This document shows positions 12,383 through 19,750 of a stretch of DNA of 64,000 nucleotides, piece by piece (position 1 is the stretch's first letter; the number at the start of each line of letters is the position of its first letter). Source of the DNA: Mogibacterium sp. (GTDB taxonomy: Bacteria; Bacillota; Clostridia; Peptostreptococcales; Anaerovoracaceae); assembly GCA_017403955.1 (NCBI GenBank), contig JAFRDH010000024.1:1-64000 (forward strand). Reading direction: 5' to 3'. The notes beneath the pieces are model-generated. The model worked only from the letters and a program-made list of their open reading frames with translations, did no database searches and had not been told where the DNA came from. The position numbers and the translations under genes are program-made.

Positions 12383-12403
12383 TGAGCGATATCCCTTCGC
12401 TCA
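12383..12403 (-). promoter_or_regulatory. Hairpin immediately upstream of the rplJ ribosome binding site
   Basis: TGAGCGA and TCGCTCA form a 7-bp stem ending about 7 nt from the rplJ Shine-Dalgarno. With the L10 leader above it, it may help gate rplJ translation. Seen directly; the role is inferred. Confidence 0.4.
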
Positions 12404-12420
12404 TAATTAGTTAGTCTTGT

Positions 12421-12511
12421 AGGTACAAAATGGAGACTTCCTATTCATATGGAACGTTTTGTACCACGCCTGAGTAGGTAAGTCTCCGAATGAAATCTAT
12501 TCTTTGTACCT
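12421..12511 (-). ncRNA. Ribosomal protein L10 leader
   Basis: Structured 5' leader of rplJ-rplL. AGGTACAAA (12421-12429) pairs with TTTGTACCT (12503-12511), closing the structure, and GGAGACTT (12432-12439) pairs with AAGTCTCC (12480-12487). The enclosed ACCTACTCAGGCG on the minus strand resembles the conserved L10-binding core of the family. Location between rplA and rplJ is canonical. Binding of L10-L12 is expected to repress the two genes. Confidence 0.8.
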
Positions 12512-12590
12512 CGGCGGGAAATTAAGCCTTCCGGCACCCGCTGTCTCAGGTTGGATATTCTGTTTTGGGTATAGCTCTGTTATTCAGATA

Positions 12591-13286
12591 TTACAGAGTT
12601 ATCGTTGCAGGATTGATCTTGACGCCAGGGCTCATTGTAGCTGCAATTGTGATGCTCTTGAAGTACTGTCCCTTAGCTGCTGCCGGCTTAGCCTTAGCGA
12701 TAGCCTGGATGAGAGCGTTAGCGTTCTCTGCCAGCTGCTCTTCTGTGAAAGACTTCTTACCAATGATGCAGTGAATGATGTTGGACTTGTCAAGTCTGTA
12801 CTCAACCTTACCGGCTTTGATGTCCTGAAGAGCCTTGGTGAGGTCCATAGTAACTGTTCCTGACTTAGGGTTTGGCATGAGGCCTCTAGGTCCGAGAATC
12901 TTACCGAGACGTCCTACAACACCCATCATATCAGGTGTAGCGACTACTGCGTCGAATTCGAACCAGTTCTCAGTTCTGATCTTGTCAGCCATATCCTCTG
13001 CGCCTACGAAATCAGCTCCGGCTGCCTGTGCTTCTTCTGCCTTAGGTCCCTTTGCGAATACGAGAACCTTCTTGGTCTTACCAGTTCCGTGAGGAAGAAC
13101 CATAGCGCCTCTTACCTGCTGATCTGCGTGTCTTCCGTCTACTCCGAGGCGGAAATGCATTTCTACTGTTTCATCGAACTTTGCGTTGTCAAAGCTCTTG
13201 ATCTGCTTAACTGCAGATGCTACGTCTACGAGCTCATGCTTGTCATATGCTCCGGCAAGAGCTGCATATCTCTTTGATCTTTTCAT
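12591..13286 (-). CDS. rplA: 50S ribosomal protein L1
   Basis: 231-residue L1 of the mobile L1 stalk near the E site; in many bacteria it also represses its own rplK-rplA mRNA. The family signature region ([16 protein letters not shown]) and the N-terminal [12 protein letters not shown] are clear, and the length is standard. It lies 44 bp after rplK. A weak inverted repeat (CTCTGT/ACAGAG, 12575-12598) overlaps the stop codon; whether it limits read-through to rplJ is unknown. Confidence 0.99.
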   Translation of the reverse strand: MKRSKRYAALAGAYDKHELVDVASAVKQIKSFDNAKFDETVEMHFRLGVDGRHADQQVRGAMVLPHGTGKTKKVLVFAKGPKAEEAQAAGADFVGAEDMADKIRTENWFEFDAVVATPDMMGVVGRLGKILGPRGLMPNPKSGTVTMDLTKALQDIKAGKVEYRLDKSNIIHCIIGKKSFTEEQLAENANALIQAIAKAKPAAAKGQYFKSITIAATMSPGVKINPATITL

Positions 13287-13330
13287 TAAATCCTCCTTGT
13301 GGTACTTGCGGCTTTAGGCCTCCCACTCAA

Positions 13331-13756
13331 TTACTCTACTACCGTGATTCCCATGCTGCGAGCTGTTCCCTTGATCATGTCTGTTGCTGCCTCGAGGGAT
13401 GCTGCGTTGAGATCCGGCATCTTTGTCTTAGCGATCTCTTCTGCCTGTGCAAGAGTGATGGAACCAGCCTTGGTCTTGTTAGGTGTTCCGGATGCATGCT
13501 CGATTCCTGCTGCCTTCTTGATAAGTACTGCAGCCGGTGGTGTCTTGCATACGAAGGTGAATGATCTGTCTGTGTAAACTGTGATTACTACAGGGATGAT
13601 CATTCCTGCCTGATCCTGTGTCCTTGCATTGAACTGCTTGCAGAAGTCCATGATATTAACGCTCTTCTGTCCGAGTGCAGGGCCAACTGGAGGTGCAGGT
13701 GTTGCTCCGCCGGCAGGGATCTGAAGCTTGATGTAGCCGTCGATCTTCTTTGCCAT
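13331..13756 (-). CDS. rplK: 50S ribosomal protein L11
   Basis: 141-residue L11 of the GTPase-associated centre, also needed for stringent-response sensing by RelA. The Pro-rich start of the N-terminal domain ([18 protein letters not shown]) and the rRNA-binding C-terminal domain ([20 protein letters not shown]) are present. ATG at 13756 has GGAAAGGAGAAAACA upstream. It follows nusG by 37 bp. Confidence 0.99.
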   Translation of the reverse strand: MAKKIDGYIKLQIPAGGATPAPPVGPALGQKSVNIMDFCKQFNARTQDQAGMIIPVVITVYTDRSFTFVCKTPPAAVLIKKAAGIEHASGTPNKTKAGSITLAQAEEIAKTKMPDLNAASLEAATDMIKGTARSMGITVVE

Positions 13757-13793
13757 TGTTTTCTCCTTTCCTCAAATATTTGGTAGCAATGCC

Positions 13794-14387
13794 CTATTTG
13801 AGCTTGCTTACCTGCGAGAATTCGATCTCTGCAGGAGTATCTCTTCCGAACATCGAAATCCTTGTCTTAACGATCTGCTTCTCAGGGTTGATTGCTTCTA
13901 CTATGCCAAGCTGGCCTTCGAAGACTCCTCCGATAATGCGGACTGTGTCGCCGACTTCGATATCCAGATCGATCTTGAGTTTCTCGATACCCATTCTTAC
14001 GATTTCTTCTTTGGTAAGTGGGATCGGGTCTGAACCGTGTCCAACAAAGCCTGTTACACCTTCGGTGTTACGAACGAGATACCAGGTCTCATTGTTGACG
14101 ATCATCTTGATAACGACATATCCCGGGAAAAGCTTGCGGGTCTTGACTTTCTTGACTCCGTCCTTGATCTCGATTCTTTCTTCGGTAGGGATAACTACCT
14201 CGAGAATAAGATCCTGCATCCCGCGGTATTCTACCATTCTCTCGATGCTGGTTTTAACTTTATTCTCATAACCGGAATACGTATGGACTACATACCATTT
14301 GGCTGTTCCGTCTCCTCTCAGGCCTTCGCCTTCGAGAGGGGAAACAGTAGTCTTAACAGTATCCTTGCTATCGATCATATCTGCCAT
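13794..14387 (-). CDS. nusG: Transcription antitermination/termination factor NusG
   Basis: 197-residue NusG that binds the polymerase clamp helices and couples transcription with translation or Rho. The NGN domain starts at about residue 29 (KWYVVHTYSGYENKVK) and the KOW domain near the C-terminus carries VGDTVRIIGGVFEGQLG. The first ~28 residues are a polar extension (MADMIDSKDTVKTTVSP) longer than in B. subtilis NusG; the ATG has CAAGGAGCAGG upstream, so the extension appears real. In operon with secE and rplK. Confidence 0.98.
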   Translation of the reverse strand: MADMIDSKDTVKTTVSPLEGEGLRGDGTAKWYVVHTYSGYENKVKTSIERMVEYRGMQDLILEVVIPTEERIEIKDGVKKVKTRKLFPGYVVIKMIVNNETWYLVRNTEGVTGFVGHGSDPIPLTKEEIVRMGIEKLKIDLDIEVGDTVRIIGGVFEGQLGIVEAINPEKQIVKTRISMFGRDTPAEIEFSQVSKLK

Positions 14388-14477
14388 TTTCCTGCTCCTT
14401 GATTTAAATTGTGCTCTCTCGCTGCCGCCTGAGGCAATACGTTTAACGATACTGTGCCCGCTGTGCGAGCCGGTTCA

Positions 14478-14789
14478 CTAGGATAATGTGATGCCGAGAA
14501 TTCCCTTAAGTGCTGCAAGGAATCCTGTATCGATCAGCCAGAAAGCAAGCGCAAAGAAAATGACGCATGCGATTACTACAACAGTATCTGTTGTGAGCTC
14601 CTCGCGGGTAGGCCATACTACCTTACGGAATTCCTGTCTTACTCCTCTGAGATATCCAAGGAATCCGCCGCTCTTCTTGCTTTTGCCCTGGTTGCTCTGG
14701 CTCTGCTTCTTAGCGGAAGCCTGCTTAGCGGTTGCCTTCGCCAGATCAGCCTTGGCCTTGTTGCTTCCGTTTGTCTTGTTGTTAGCCAT
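14478..14789 (-). CDS. secE: Preprotein translocase subunit SecE
   Basis: 103 residues. The first ~42 are a Lys/Ala/Gln-rich low-complexity tail, followed by the conserved amphipathic helix (GYLRGVRQEFRKVVWPTREE) and one C-terminal transmembrane segment (VVIACVIFFALAFWLIDTGF). This is the single-TM form usual in Bacillota, which clamps SecY. The extended cationic N-terminus is longer than in most SecE proteins. Position between rpmG and nusG is canonical. Confidence 0.97.
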   Translation of the reverse strand: MANNKTNGSNKAKADLAKATAKQASAKKQSQSNQGKSKKSGGFLGYLRGVRQEFRKVVWPTREELTTDTVVVIACVIFFALAFWLIDTGFLAALKGILGITLS

Positions 14790-14815
14790 TTCTATTCTCC
14801 GTTAATCAGTTGTTA

Positions 14816-14977
14816 TTATTTAGTCTCCTTGTGGAGAGTCTCCTTGTTGCAGAACTTGCAATACTTCATGAGTTCGATTCTGTCAGGATTGTTTCTCTTG
14901 TTCTTCATGGTATTGTAGTTCCTCTGCTTGCACTCTGTGCATGCAAGGATGACTTTCTGTCTTACTCCTGCTGCCAT
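14816..14977 (-). CDS. rpmG: 50S ribosomal protein L33 (zinc-binding form)
   Basis: 53-residue L33 with both zinc-ribbon Cys pairs (C13-x2-C16 and C40-x2-C43: ACTECKQ and KYCKFCNK), i.e. the zinc-dependent paralogue type. Translated by eye from the minus strand, ATG at 14977, TAA at 14816; CGGAGGAAAGAA upstream is the ribosome binding site. First gene after the promoter at 15122-15150 and followed by secE after 26 bp. Confidence 0.97.
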   Translation of the reverse strand: MAAGVRQKVILACTECKQRNYNTMKNKRNNPDRIELMKYCKFCNKETLHKETK

Positions 14978-15121
14978 TTCTTTCCTCCGTTATAGTTGAT
15001 TATATCGCTTGAAAATATGCGTCCTTCCGATTGTTTGTCAGATGCAAACGCATCTTTTCAATCTAAAACTCGAAGCCCGGTTTCCCGTTCTCCGATTTAA
15101 TAATCATAAAGTCGCTCAATA

Positions 15122-15150
15122 AATATACTCTGCAGTCAAGTCAATGTCAA
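15122..15150 (-). promoter_or_regulatory. Sigma-A promoter of rpmG-secE-nusG-rplK-rplA
   Basis: Minus strand: perfect -35 TTGACA (15150-15145), 17-bp spacer, -10 TATATT (15127-15122), about 145 bp upstream of the rpmG ATG. One of the best promoters in the window, as expected for ribosomal genes. The 5' leader of ~140 nt has no recognised element and no tRNA-Trp. Confidence 0.85.
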
Positions 15151-15183
15151 GCGATTTCTTGAAAAAACAGGGCTTTCTTCGTA

Positions 15184-16176
15184 TTATCCGCGAGCTCTTC
15201 TGATACCGTAAAGAAGTACCGCAGCAGCGTTGGAAGCATTCAGCGAATTGATCTTCCCATACATCGGTATCGAGAGTACGAGATCGCACTTTTCCTTGAC
15301 AAGTCTGCCGACGCCTTTGCCTTCGTTACCGATAACAAGAGCCATCGGGCCGGTGAGATTTGCCGTCTGATAATTCTCCCCGTCCATATCGGCTGCAGCG
15401 ACCCAGATACCTTTGCTCTTGAGTTCTTCGATAGTTCTGGCAAGATTGGTCACCTGAACGACCGGCATGCTTTCGATCGCGCCCGCAGCTGACAAAGCGA
15501 CTGTCTGGGTGAGTGAAGCGGCTCTTCTTTTCGGAATGATAACGCCGTGCGCTCCGACACATTCTGCAGTTCTGATGATCGCGCCGAGATTGTGCGGGTC
15601 AGTCACTTCATCGAGGATCACAATAAGCGGATCCTCGCCGGAAGCGTCTGCCTTGGCAAAAACATCATCCATCTCCGCGTATTTGTATTCGCTGACCTTC
15701 GCAACTACGCCCTGATGCTTGGTCCCCGGAGCCATTGCGTCTATTTTTTCTTTAGGTACAAAGTCTACGATCACGCCCTGCTCTCTGGCAATGGCTACGA
15801 TTTTAGATACAGAACCCTCCGCACCATCTGCAATGAAGACCCTCTCTACGTCACGGTCGCCCTGAAGTGCTTCGGTGACCGGATTGCGGCCGGCGATGAC
15901 CTCAAGTCCGTCCGCCCCTATATTCGCTCTGTTCTCGTATGCTTCTCCGAGGTCAAATCCGAGGACTCTGCGGTTTTCCGTCTTCTTAGGTCTTGCGGAA
16001 GATGATCTTGACGCGGACGAAGCTGCGCGCTTTGCTGTTGTCCTTCCGGATGTTCCCGCTCCGCGTTTTGGCTCATATGAATAACCTTCGCCGTAGTCGC
16101 GTCTGTTCTTGCCGCCCCTCTTAGGCGCTGTGGTTCTGGTACTGTCTTTGAATCGTTTGTTTTCTTTCTTGCTCAT
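15184..16176 (-). CDS. rlmB: 23S rRNA 2'-O-ribose methyltransferase, RlmB/TrmH family
   Basis: 330-residue SPOUT-class SAM methyltransferase, expected to methylate G2251 of 23S rRNA. An Arg/Ser/Lys-rich disordered tail covers residues 1-85. The L30e-like substrate-binding domain starts near 90 (VIAGRNPVTEAL), then come SPOUT motif 1 (DPHNLGAIIRTAEC), motif 2 (LVIGNEGKGVG) and motif 3 (IPMYGKINSLNASNA) forming the trefoil knot. It is longer than typical RlmB (~245) only because of the tail. It is the last gene of the carD-to-rlmB cluster; the rpmG promoter begins 34 bp beyond its stop. Confidence 0.93.
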   Translation of the reverse strand: MSKKENKRFKDSTRTTAPKRGGKNRRDYGEGYSYEPKRGAGTSGRTTAKRAASSASRSSSARPKKTENRRVLGFDLGEAYENRANIGADGLEVIAGRNPVTEALQGDRDVERVFIADGAEGSVSKIVAIAREQGVIVDFVPKEKIDAMAPGTKHQGVVAKVSEYKYAEMDDVFAKADASGEDPLIVILDEVTDPHNLGAIIRTAECVGAHGVIIPKRRAASLTQTVALSAAGAIESMPVVQVTNLARTIEELKSKGIWVAAADMDGENYQTANLTGPMALVIGNEGKGVGRLVKEKCDLVLSIPMYGKINSLNASNAAAVLLYGIRRARG

Positions 16177-16202
16177 TATTGGTCTGTTCCTGTTCTTCTA
16201 TA

Positions 16203-16727
16203 TCAAAATCTGAGAGTTCTTGCTCTGTCCAGGCCTTCTTTTTTCTTGCGGTATAAAACGAACCTGAATGTGATGCCATTCTCTGTTACCGGTTCACTCT
16301 CGGAGATCACCTCGAAGTCGTCGTCTTTGTCTATATCCTTAATGAATGCGTCCGCGTTCAGGTCAGCATCCATTTTGGTGATATACAGCTTGTTGCAATA
16401 TTTATAGAATCTGTTATACAGCGACGCCCCGCCGATGAGGAATACATCGTCAGGATCATACTGCGCAAGTGCATCGAACAGTTCATACTCATCATGGACG
16501 ATTTTGCACCCTTCCGCCTGATAATCAGGATTTGCCGTCAGCACATAATTGACCCTGTTCGGAAGTCCTTTGGCGCCGGGCATCGATTCGAGTGTCTTCC
16601 TGCCCATGACTACGACTTTGCCGGTAGTTTTCTCTCTGAAGAACTTCATATCTGTAGGTATCGATGCCAGAAGTCCGTTGTCACGTCCTATACCCCAGTT
16701 CCTGTCAACTGCTACGATCATGTTCAT
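16203..16727 (-). CDS. folA: Dihydrofolate reductase
   Basis: 174-residue DHFR that makes tetrahydrofolate with NADPH. Substrate and cofactor motifs are in place: VDRNWGIGRDNGLLASIP (Met20-loop region), VVMGRKTLESMP (NADPH site) and FLIGGASLYNRF. The ATG overlaps the pgeF stop by 4 bp (ATGA), so translation is coupled. No thymidylate synthase gene lies next to it. Trimethoprim sensitivity cannot be judged from sequence alone. Confidence 0.96.
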   Translation of the reverse strand: MNMIVAVDRNWGIGRDNGLLASIPTDMKFFREKTTGKVVVMGRKTLESMPGAKGLPNRVNYVLTANPDYQAEGCKIVHDEYELFDALAQYDPDDVFLIGGASLYNRFYKYCNKLYITKMDADLNADAFIKDIDKDDDFEVISESEPVTENGITFRFVLYRKKKEGLDRARTLRF

Positions 16728-17635
16728 AAGCCACCTCCAAATCTGTTGACCAGCATTGCCACCTGTTCATTCTCCATGCGGCGCGCTCTGTATGAATAAA
16801 ATGTATCTGCGTTGCACTTGGTACATATATTGGATATCGCGATATGATCTTCCGGAATACCCGCTCTCAGAAGAGTTAACCTGTTGGCTTCTCTGAGATC
16901 CAGATGGTATTTGCCGCCTTTGATCTCAGTCCCGTCTATCTGAAATGCAGGATATCTGCTGAATATCCTGTCTGCGTCAGACTGTCCCCACTCCGATGCA
17001 AACTGTTCATATACTTCATCACCCATTTCGTAGCAGTCTCTGCAAATCCCCGGGCCGACAGCCGCGTAGATATTCTCAGGTTCACATCCGAACTTCACCA
17101 CCATGTGGGCGATAGCGACTTCAGGTATTCTCCCGAAAGTTCCTCTCCATCCCGCATGTACAAGGCCGATCGCCTTCCTGACAGGGTCTGCCAGATATAC
17201 AGGCGGGCAATCCCCACCGAAAGCGGTAAGGAGTACGCCGGGGATGTCTGTGACTACCCCATCGACAAATTGCCTGTGAAGCGGTTTGTTGGAAGCGATC
17301 CACGGGCCGAGGTCCTCTGCAGAAGCGACATGTACATGATTGGTATGCTTCTGGTCAGTGATGCACTCGAACTCTATCGATGATCCGAGCTGCCTTGCGA
17401 GGATGTCTCTGTTCGCCTTGACGAGCGGTCCGGCTTCTTCGGGGTCTTCTGTTTTCATGACCGCGAGCCTGAGCCCTTTGACGCCCTCGCCCCGCTCTTC
17501 ATCGAACGATATATATCTGGTCGTGTAAAGATTAGGTACCCCGAGTCTGTCGAGAAGGTCGACGGACAGATACGGGATCCCTTTATTATGCAGGCTGAAT
17601 ATTCTCTTGTCATCAGAAAATTTAAGGTCTATCAT
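16724..17635 (-). CDS. pgeF: Peptidoglycan editing factor PgeF / multicopper-oxidase-like laccase domain protein
   Basis: 303-residue YfiH/DUF152 protein. Members hydrolyse or correct mis-incorporated muropeptide residues and also show purine-nucleoside phosphorylase/adenosine deaminase activity. The metal site signatures VHAGWRGTFGR and GPGICRDCYEMGDEVY are intact. I start it at ATG 17635 (MIDLKFSDDKRIF), since the longer ORF begins with TTG inside the upstream terminator. No Shine-Dalgarno precedes this ATG; a TGGTATAAT box ends 7 nt before it, so the mRNA may be leaderless. It overlaps folA by 4 bp. Confidence 0.9.
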   Translation of the reverse strand: MIDLKFSDDKRIFSLHNKGIPYLSVDLLDRLGVPNLYTTRYISFDEERGEGVKGLRLAVMKTEDPEEAGPLVKANRDILARQLGSSIEFECITDQKHTNHVHVASAEDLGPWIASNKPLHRQFVDGVVTDIPGVLLTAFGGDCPPVYLADPVRKAIGLVHAGWRGTFGRIPEVAIAHMVVKFGCEPENIYAAVGPGICRDCYEMGDEVYEQFASEWGQSDADRIFSRYPAFQIDGTEIKGGKYHLDLREANRLTLLRAGIPEDHIAISNICTKCNADTFYSYRARRMENEQVAMLVNRFGGGL

Positions 17636-17642
17636 GTCGCTG

Positions 17643-17651
17643 ATTATACCA
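17643..17651 (-). promoter_or_regulatory. Extended -10 promoter directly in front of pgeF
   Basis: TGGTATAAT on the minus strand (17651-17643), perfect extended -10, abutting the mrnC terminator. With initiation ~7 nt downstream the transcript would begin at or next to the pgeF ATG (17635). Confidence 0.6.
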
Positions 17652-17653
17652 CA

Positions 17654-17681
17654 AAAAGAACGAGCAGATACTCGTTCTTTT
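17654..17681 (-). terminator. Rho-independent terminator of the cysS-mrnC unit
   Basis: AAAAGAACGAG and CTCGTTCTTTT form a perfect 11-bp stem with a 6-nt loop just after the mrnC stop, and on the minus strand continue into TTTTTG. The pgeF promoter begins immediately after it. Confidence 0.8.
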
Positions 17682-17689
17682 CTGTTCAA

Positions 17690-18088
17690 TTATTGCACTG
17701 AGTCGATTATATTTACAGCCTCTTCAGCGATCTCCTTTATCCTTACCGGATCCCCTTTCAGATGCAGGTATCCGAGTAAGGCCTCAAACCCGGTCGCCAT
17801 TTTGTAGGTCTTCGGATCTGTGTGCTGCGGTCTTGACATAGTCCGGTGGTTGCGGGCTCTTTTGTAAAGAGCAAGTTCTTCATCTGTGAGGAACCCCGCG
17901 CTTTCCATTGCTTTGACCGCCTTGGCCTGGCCGTCAGCCGATACATACCGGACTGCCCTGTGATGAGCCCGCCCCGCGTCATGCGGCTGCTCATGTACTA
18001 TCTTCTCACGTATGAAGACCTCATACACCGCATCGCCGAGGTAGGCAAGCATAGTAGTATTAATACTCTTCGGATCGATCTGCTTCAT
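17690..18088 (-). CDS. mrnC: Mini-ribonuclease III
   Basis: 132-residue RNase III catalytic domain without a dsRNA-binding domain, which matures 23S rRNA ends in Bacillus. The catalytic signature (AYLGDAVYEVFIRE) sits at residues 15-28, and the C-terminal part has the second helix (GFEALLGYLHLKGD). Length is typical for MrnC. It follows cysS by 26 bp, the same neighbour as in B. subtilis, and is closed by the terminator at 17654-17681. Confidence 0.95.
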   Translation of the reverse strand: MKQIDPKSINTTMLAYLGDAVYEVFIREKIVHEQPHDAGRAHHRAVRYVSADGQAKAVKAMESAGFLTDEELALYKRARNHRTMSRPQHTDPKTYKMATGFEALLGYLHLKGDPVRIKEIAEEAVNIIDSVQ

Positions 18089-18114
18089 ATAATGAATGTT
18101 TGATGATTGCTGTA

Positions 18115-19515
18115 TCAGTTCCTGATTACCTGTACGCCCTGCGGTGTATCCTTGAGTGTGATACCCATTGCAGCGAGCTGGTCTCTGATCGCATCTGCTC
18201 TCGCCCAGTTCTTTTCCTTGCGGGCAGCCTGTCTCTCATCGATCAGAGCCTGGATATCTGCTCCGAGTCCTTCTTCCTCATCATTGCTTCTGAATATTCC
18301 GAGGACTTCGCAAAGCTCATCGATTCTCTTGAGAGCCTCTGCTGCGTATGACTTGGATGCTCCATCCTTGACAGCCAGATTGATCTCGGAGACCATATCG
18401 AAGATGACTGAGATCGCATCTGCTGTGTTCAGGTCATCATCCATGACTTCGATGAATCTGTCTCTGAACTTGTCGAGACCTGCGAGCATTTCTGCTTCGC
18501 CTTCCATCTTGCCGTCAGTTCCGTTCTTGCTGAGGAATTCAAGCGTCTCTCTTGCGTTGGCGATCCTGTCGTAACCCTGCTTGGACTGCTCCATAAGAGT
18601 ATCCGAGAAATTGATAGGGCTTCTGTAGTGTCCGCTGAGCAGGAAGAATCGGATGACATCTCCGCTGTATTCCTTGCGGATATCTCTTACTGTGAAGAAG
18701 TTGTTGAGCGACTTGGACATCTTCTTGCCGTCAACTGTAATATATCCGTTGTGCATCCAGTAATGGGCAAAAGGAACTCCGTTGCATGCCTCAGACTGCG
18801 CGATCTCGTTCTCATGGTGCGGGAAAGTCAGGTCCTGTCCGCCTCCGTGGATATCGATCGTATCGCCGAGGTGCTTCTTAGCCATTGTCGAGCACTCGAT
18901 GTGCCAGCCCGGTCTACCCATTCCCCATGGCGATTCCCATGCGATCTCAGATTCTTCTTTGCGTGCTTTCCAGAGAGCGAAGTCCAGCGGATCCTTCTTT
19001 ACCTCTCCGATCGCGATTCTCGCGCCGCTCTCGAGATCATCGATATTCTGACCTGAAAGTTTGCCGTATTCAGGGAATTTACGTGTCGAATAATACACAT
19101 CTCCGTCTGCTTCATAAGCATATCCCTTGTCGATCAGTGACTGAACGAAAGCAATGATCTCAGGAATGTGTTCGGAGACCTTAGGATGAACGTCAGCCTT
19201 GACGACATTCAGAGCGCCTGCATCTTCATAGTACTCTTTGATGTATTTCTCAGAGACTTCCGGAGCGGTAATGCCTTCTTCTTTGGCTCTGTTGATGATC
19301 TTGTCATCGACATCGGTAAAGTTCTGTACGAACTTGACTTCATAGCCTCTGTATTTGAAATACCTTCTCAGTGTGTCGAACACAACGAAAGGTCTTGCAT
19401 TTCCTATATGGAAGAAATTATAGACTGTAGGTCCACAGACATACATCTTGACCTTTCCCTCTTCGATAGGTACAAATTCTTCCTTGCGATTGGTCAAAGT
19501 GTTGTAGACTTGCAT
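18115..19515 (-). CDS. cysS: Cysteinyl-tRNA synthetase
   Basis: 466-residue class I synthetase charging tRNA-Cys. The CGPTVYNFFHIGNARP segment contains the zinc Cys and the HIGH-type motif HIGN, and KKMSKSLNNF is the KMSKS loop; the other zinc ligands lie in the ECSTM and HHENEIAQ regions. ATG at 19515 has CAGGAGGATAACAATC upstream. A 235-bp gap separates it from proS and holds a candidate terminator, a hairpin and a TATAAT box, so cysS-mrnC may form its own transcription unit. Confidence 0.98.
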   Translation of the reverse strand: MQVYNTLTNRKEEFVPIEEGKVKMYVCGPTVYNFFHIGNARPFVVFDTLRRYFKYRGYEVKFVQNFTDVDDKIINRAKEEGITAPEVSEKYIKEYYEDAGALNVVKADVHPKVSEHIPEIIAFVQSLIDKGYAYEADGDVYYSTRKFPEYGKLSGQNIDDLESGARIAIGEVKKDPLDFALWKARKEESEIAWESPWGMGRPGWHIECSTMAKKHLGDTIDIHGGGQDLTFPHHENEIAQSEACNGVPFAHYWMHNGYITVDGKKMSKSLNNFFTVRDIRKEYSGDVIRFFLLSGHYRSPINFSDTLMEQSKQGYDRIANARETLEFLSKNGTDGKMEGEAEMLAGLDKFRDRFIEVMDDDLNTADAISVIFDMVSEINLAVKDGASKSYAAEALKRIDELCEVLGIFRSNDEEEGLGADIQALIDERQAARKEKNWARADAIRDQLAAMGITLKDTPQGVQVIRN

Positions 19516-19601
19516 GATTGTTATCCTCCTGAATGATAATTGGAGCCTGACTCAGCTCCCTTGCCTTGTTATTGATAATTATTGCTGTTCGCATCTTATA
19601 T

Positions 19602-19607
19602 ATTATA
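19602..19607 (-). promoter_or_regulatory. Candidate -10 box for cysS
   Basis: TATAAT on the minus strand, 87 bp before cysS, in the sequence GCGTGTATAATATA. The -35 region is weak. I see no T-box specifier or anti-terminator motif in the leader. Confidence 0.4.
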
Positions 19608-19691
19608 CACGCATAGAACATCAGTTGCACCTGATTATTCTTATCCCGGGCAGGAAAATCTTTCTGCCCAGGCATGCCGCAAGATAAAACA

Positions 19692-19727
19692 AGGCACCGG
19701 CGGTGTGCCAATGCCCTGTCTTGTCAG
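19692..19727 (-). terminator. Probable terminator after proS
   Basis: On the minus strand GGCAC and GTGCC pair around ACCGCCG, flanked by further partial complementarity (ACAAG/CTTGT on the plus strand), followed by TTGTTTTATCTT. Lies 24-59 bp past the proS stop. The stem has mismatches, so confidence is moderate. Confidence 0.5.
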
Positions 19728-19750
19728 TGAGATCCACTGTTATCGGTCGA

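Noticed and set aside
14978-15183. Possible tRNA-Trp in the rpmG leader as in some genomes
   Set aside because: No cloverleaf, anticodon arm or GTTCGANTC T-arm sequence present.
17636-17689. TTG-initiated N-terminal extension of pgeF
   Set aside because: It would lie inside the mrnC terminator and has no ribosome binding site; family N-terminus begins at 17635.
19516-19750. Possible T-box in the cysS leader
   Set aside because: No specifier loop, no conserved TGGnACCGCG-type element and no anti-terminator arrangement found.
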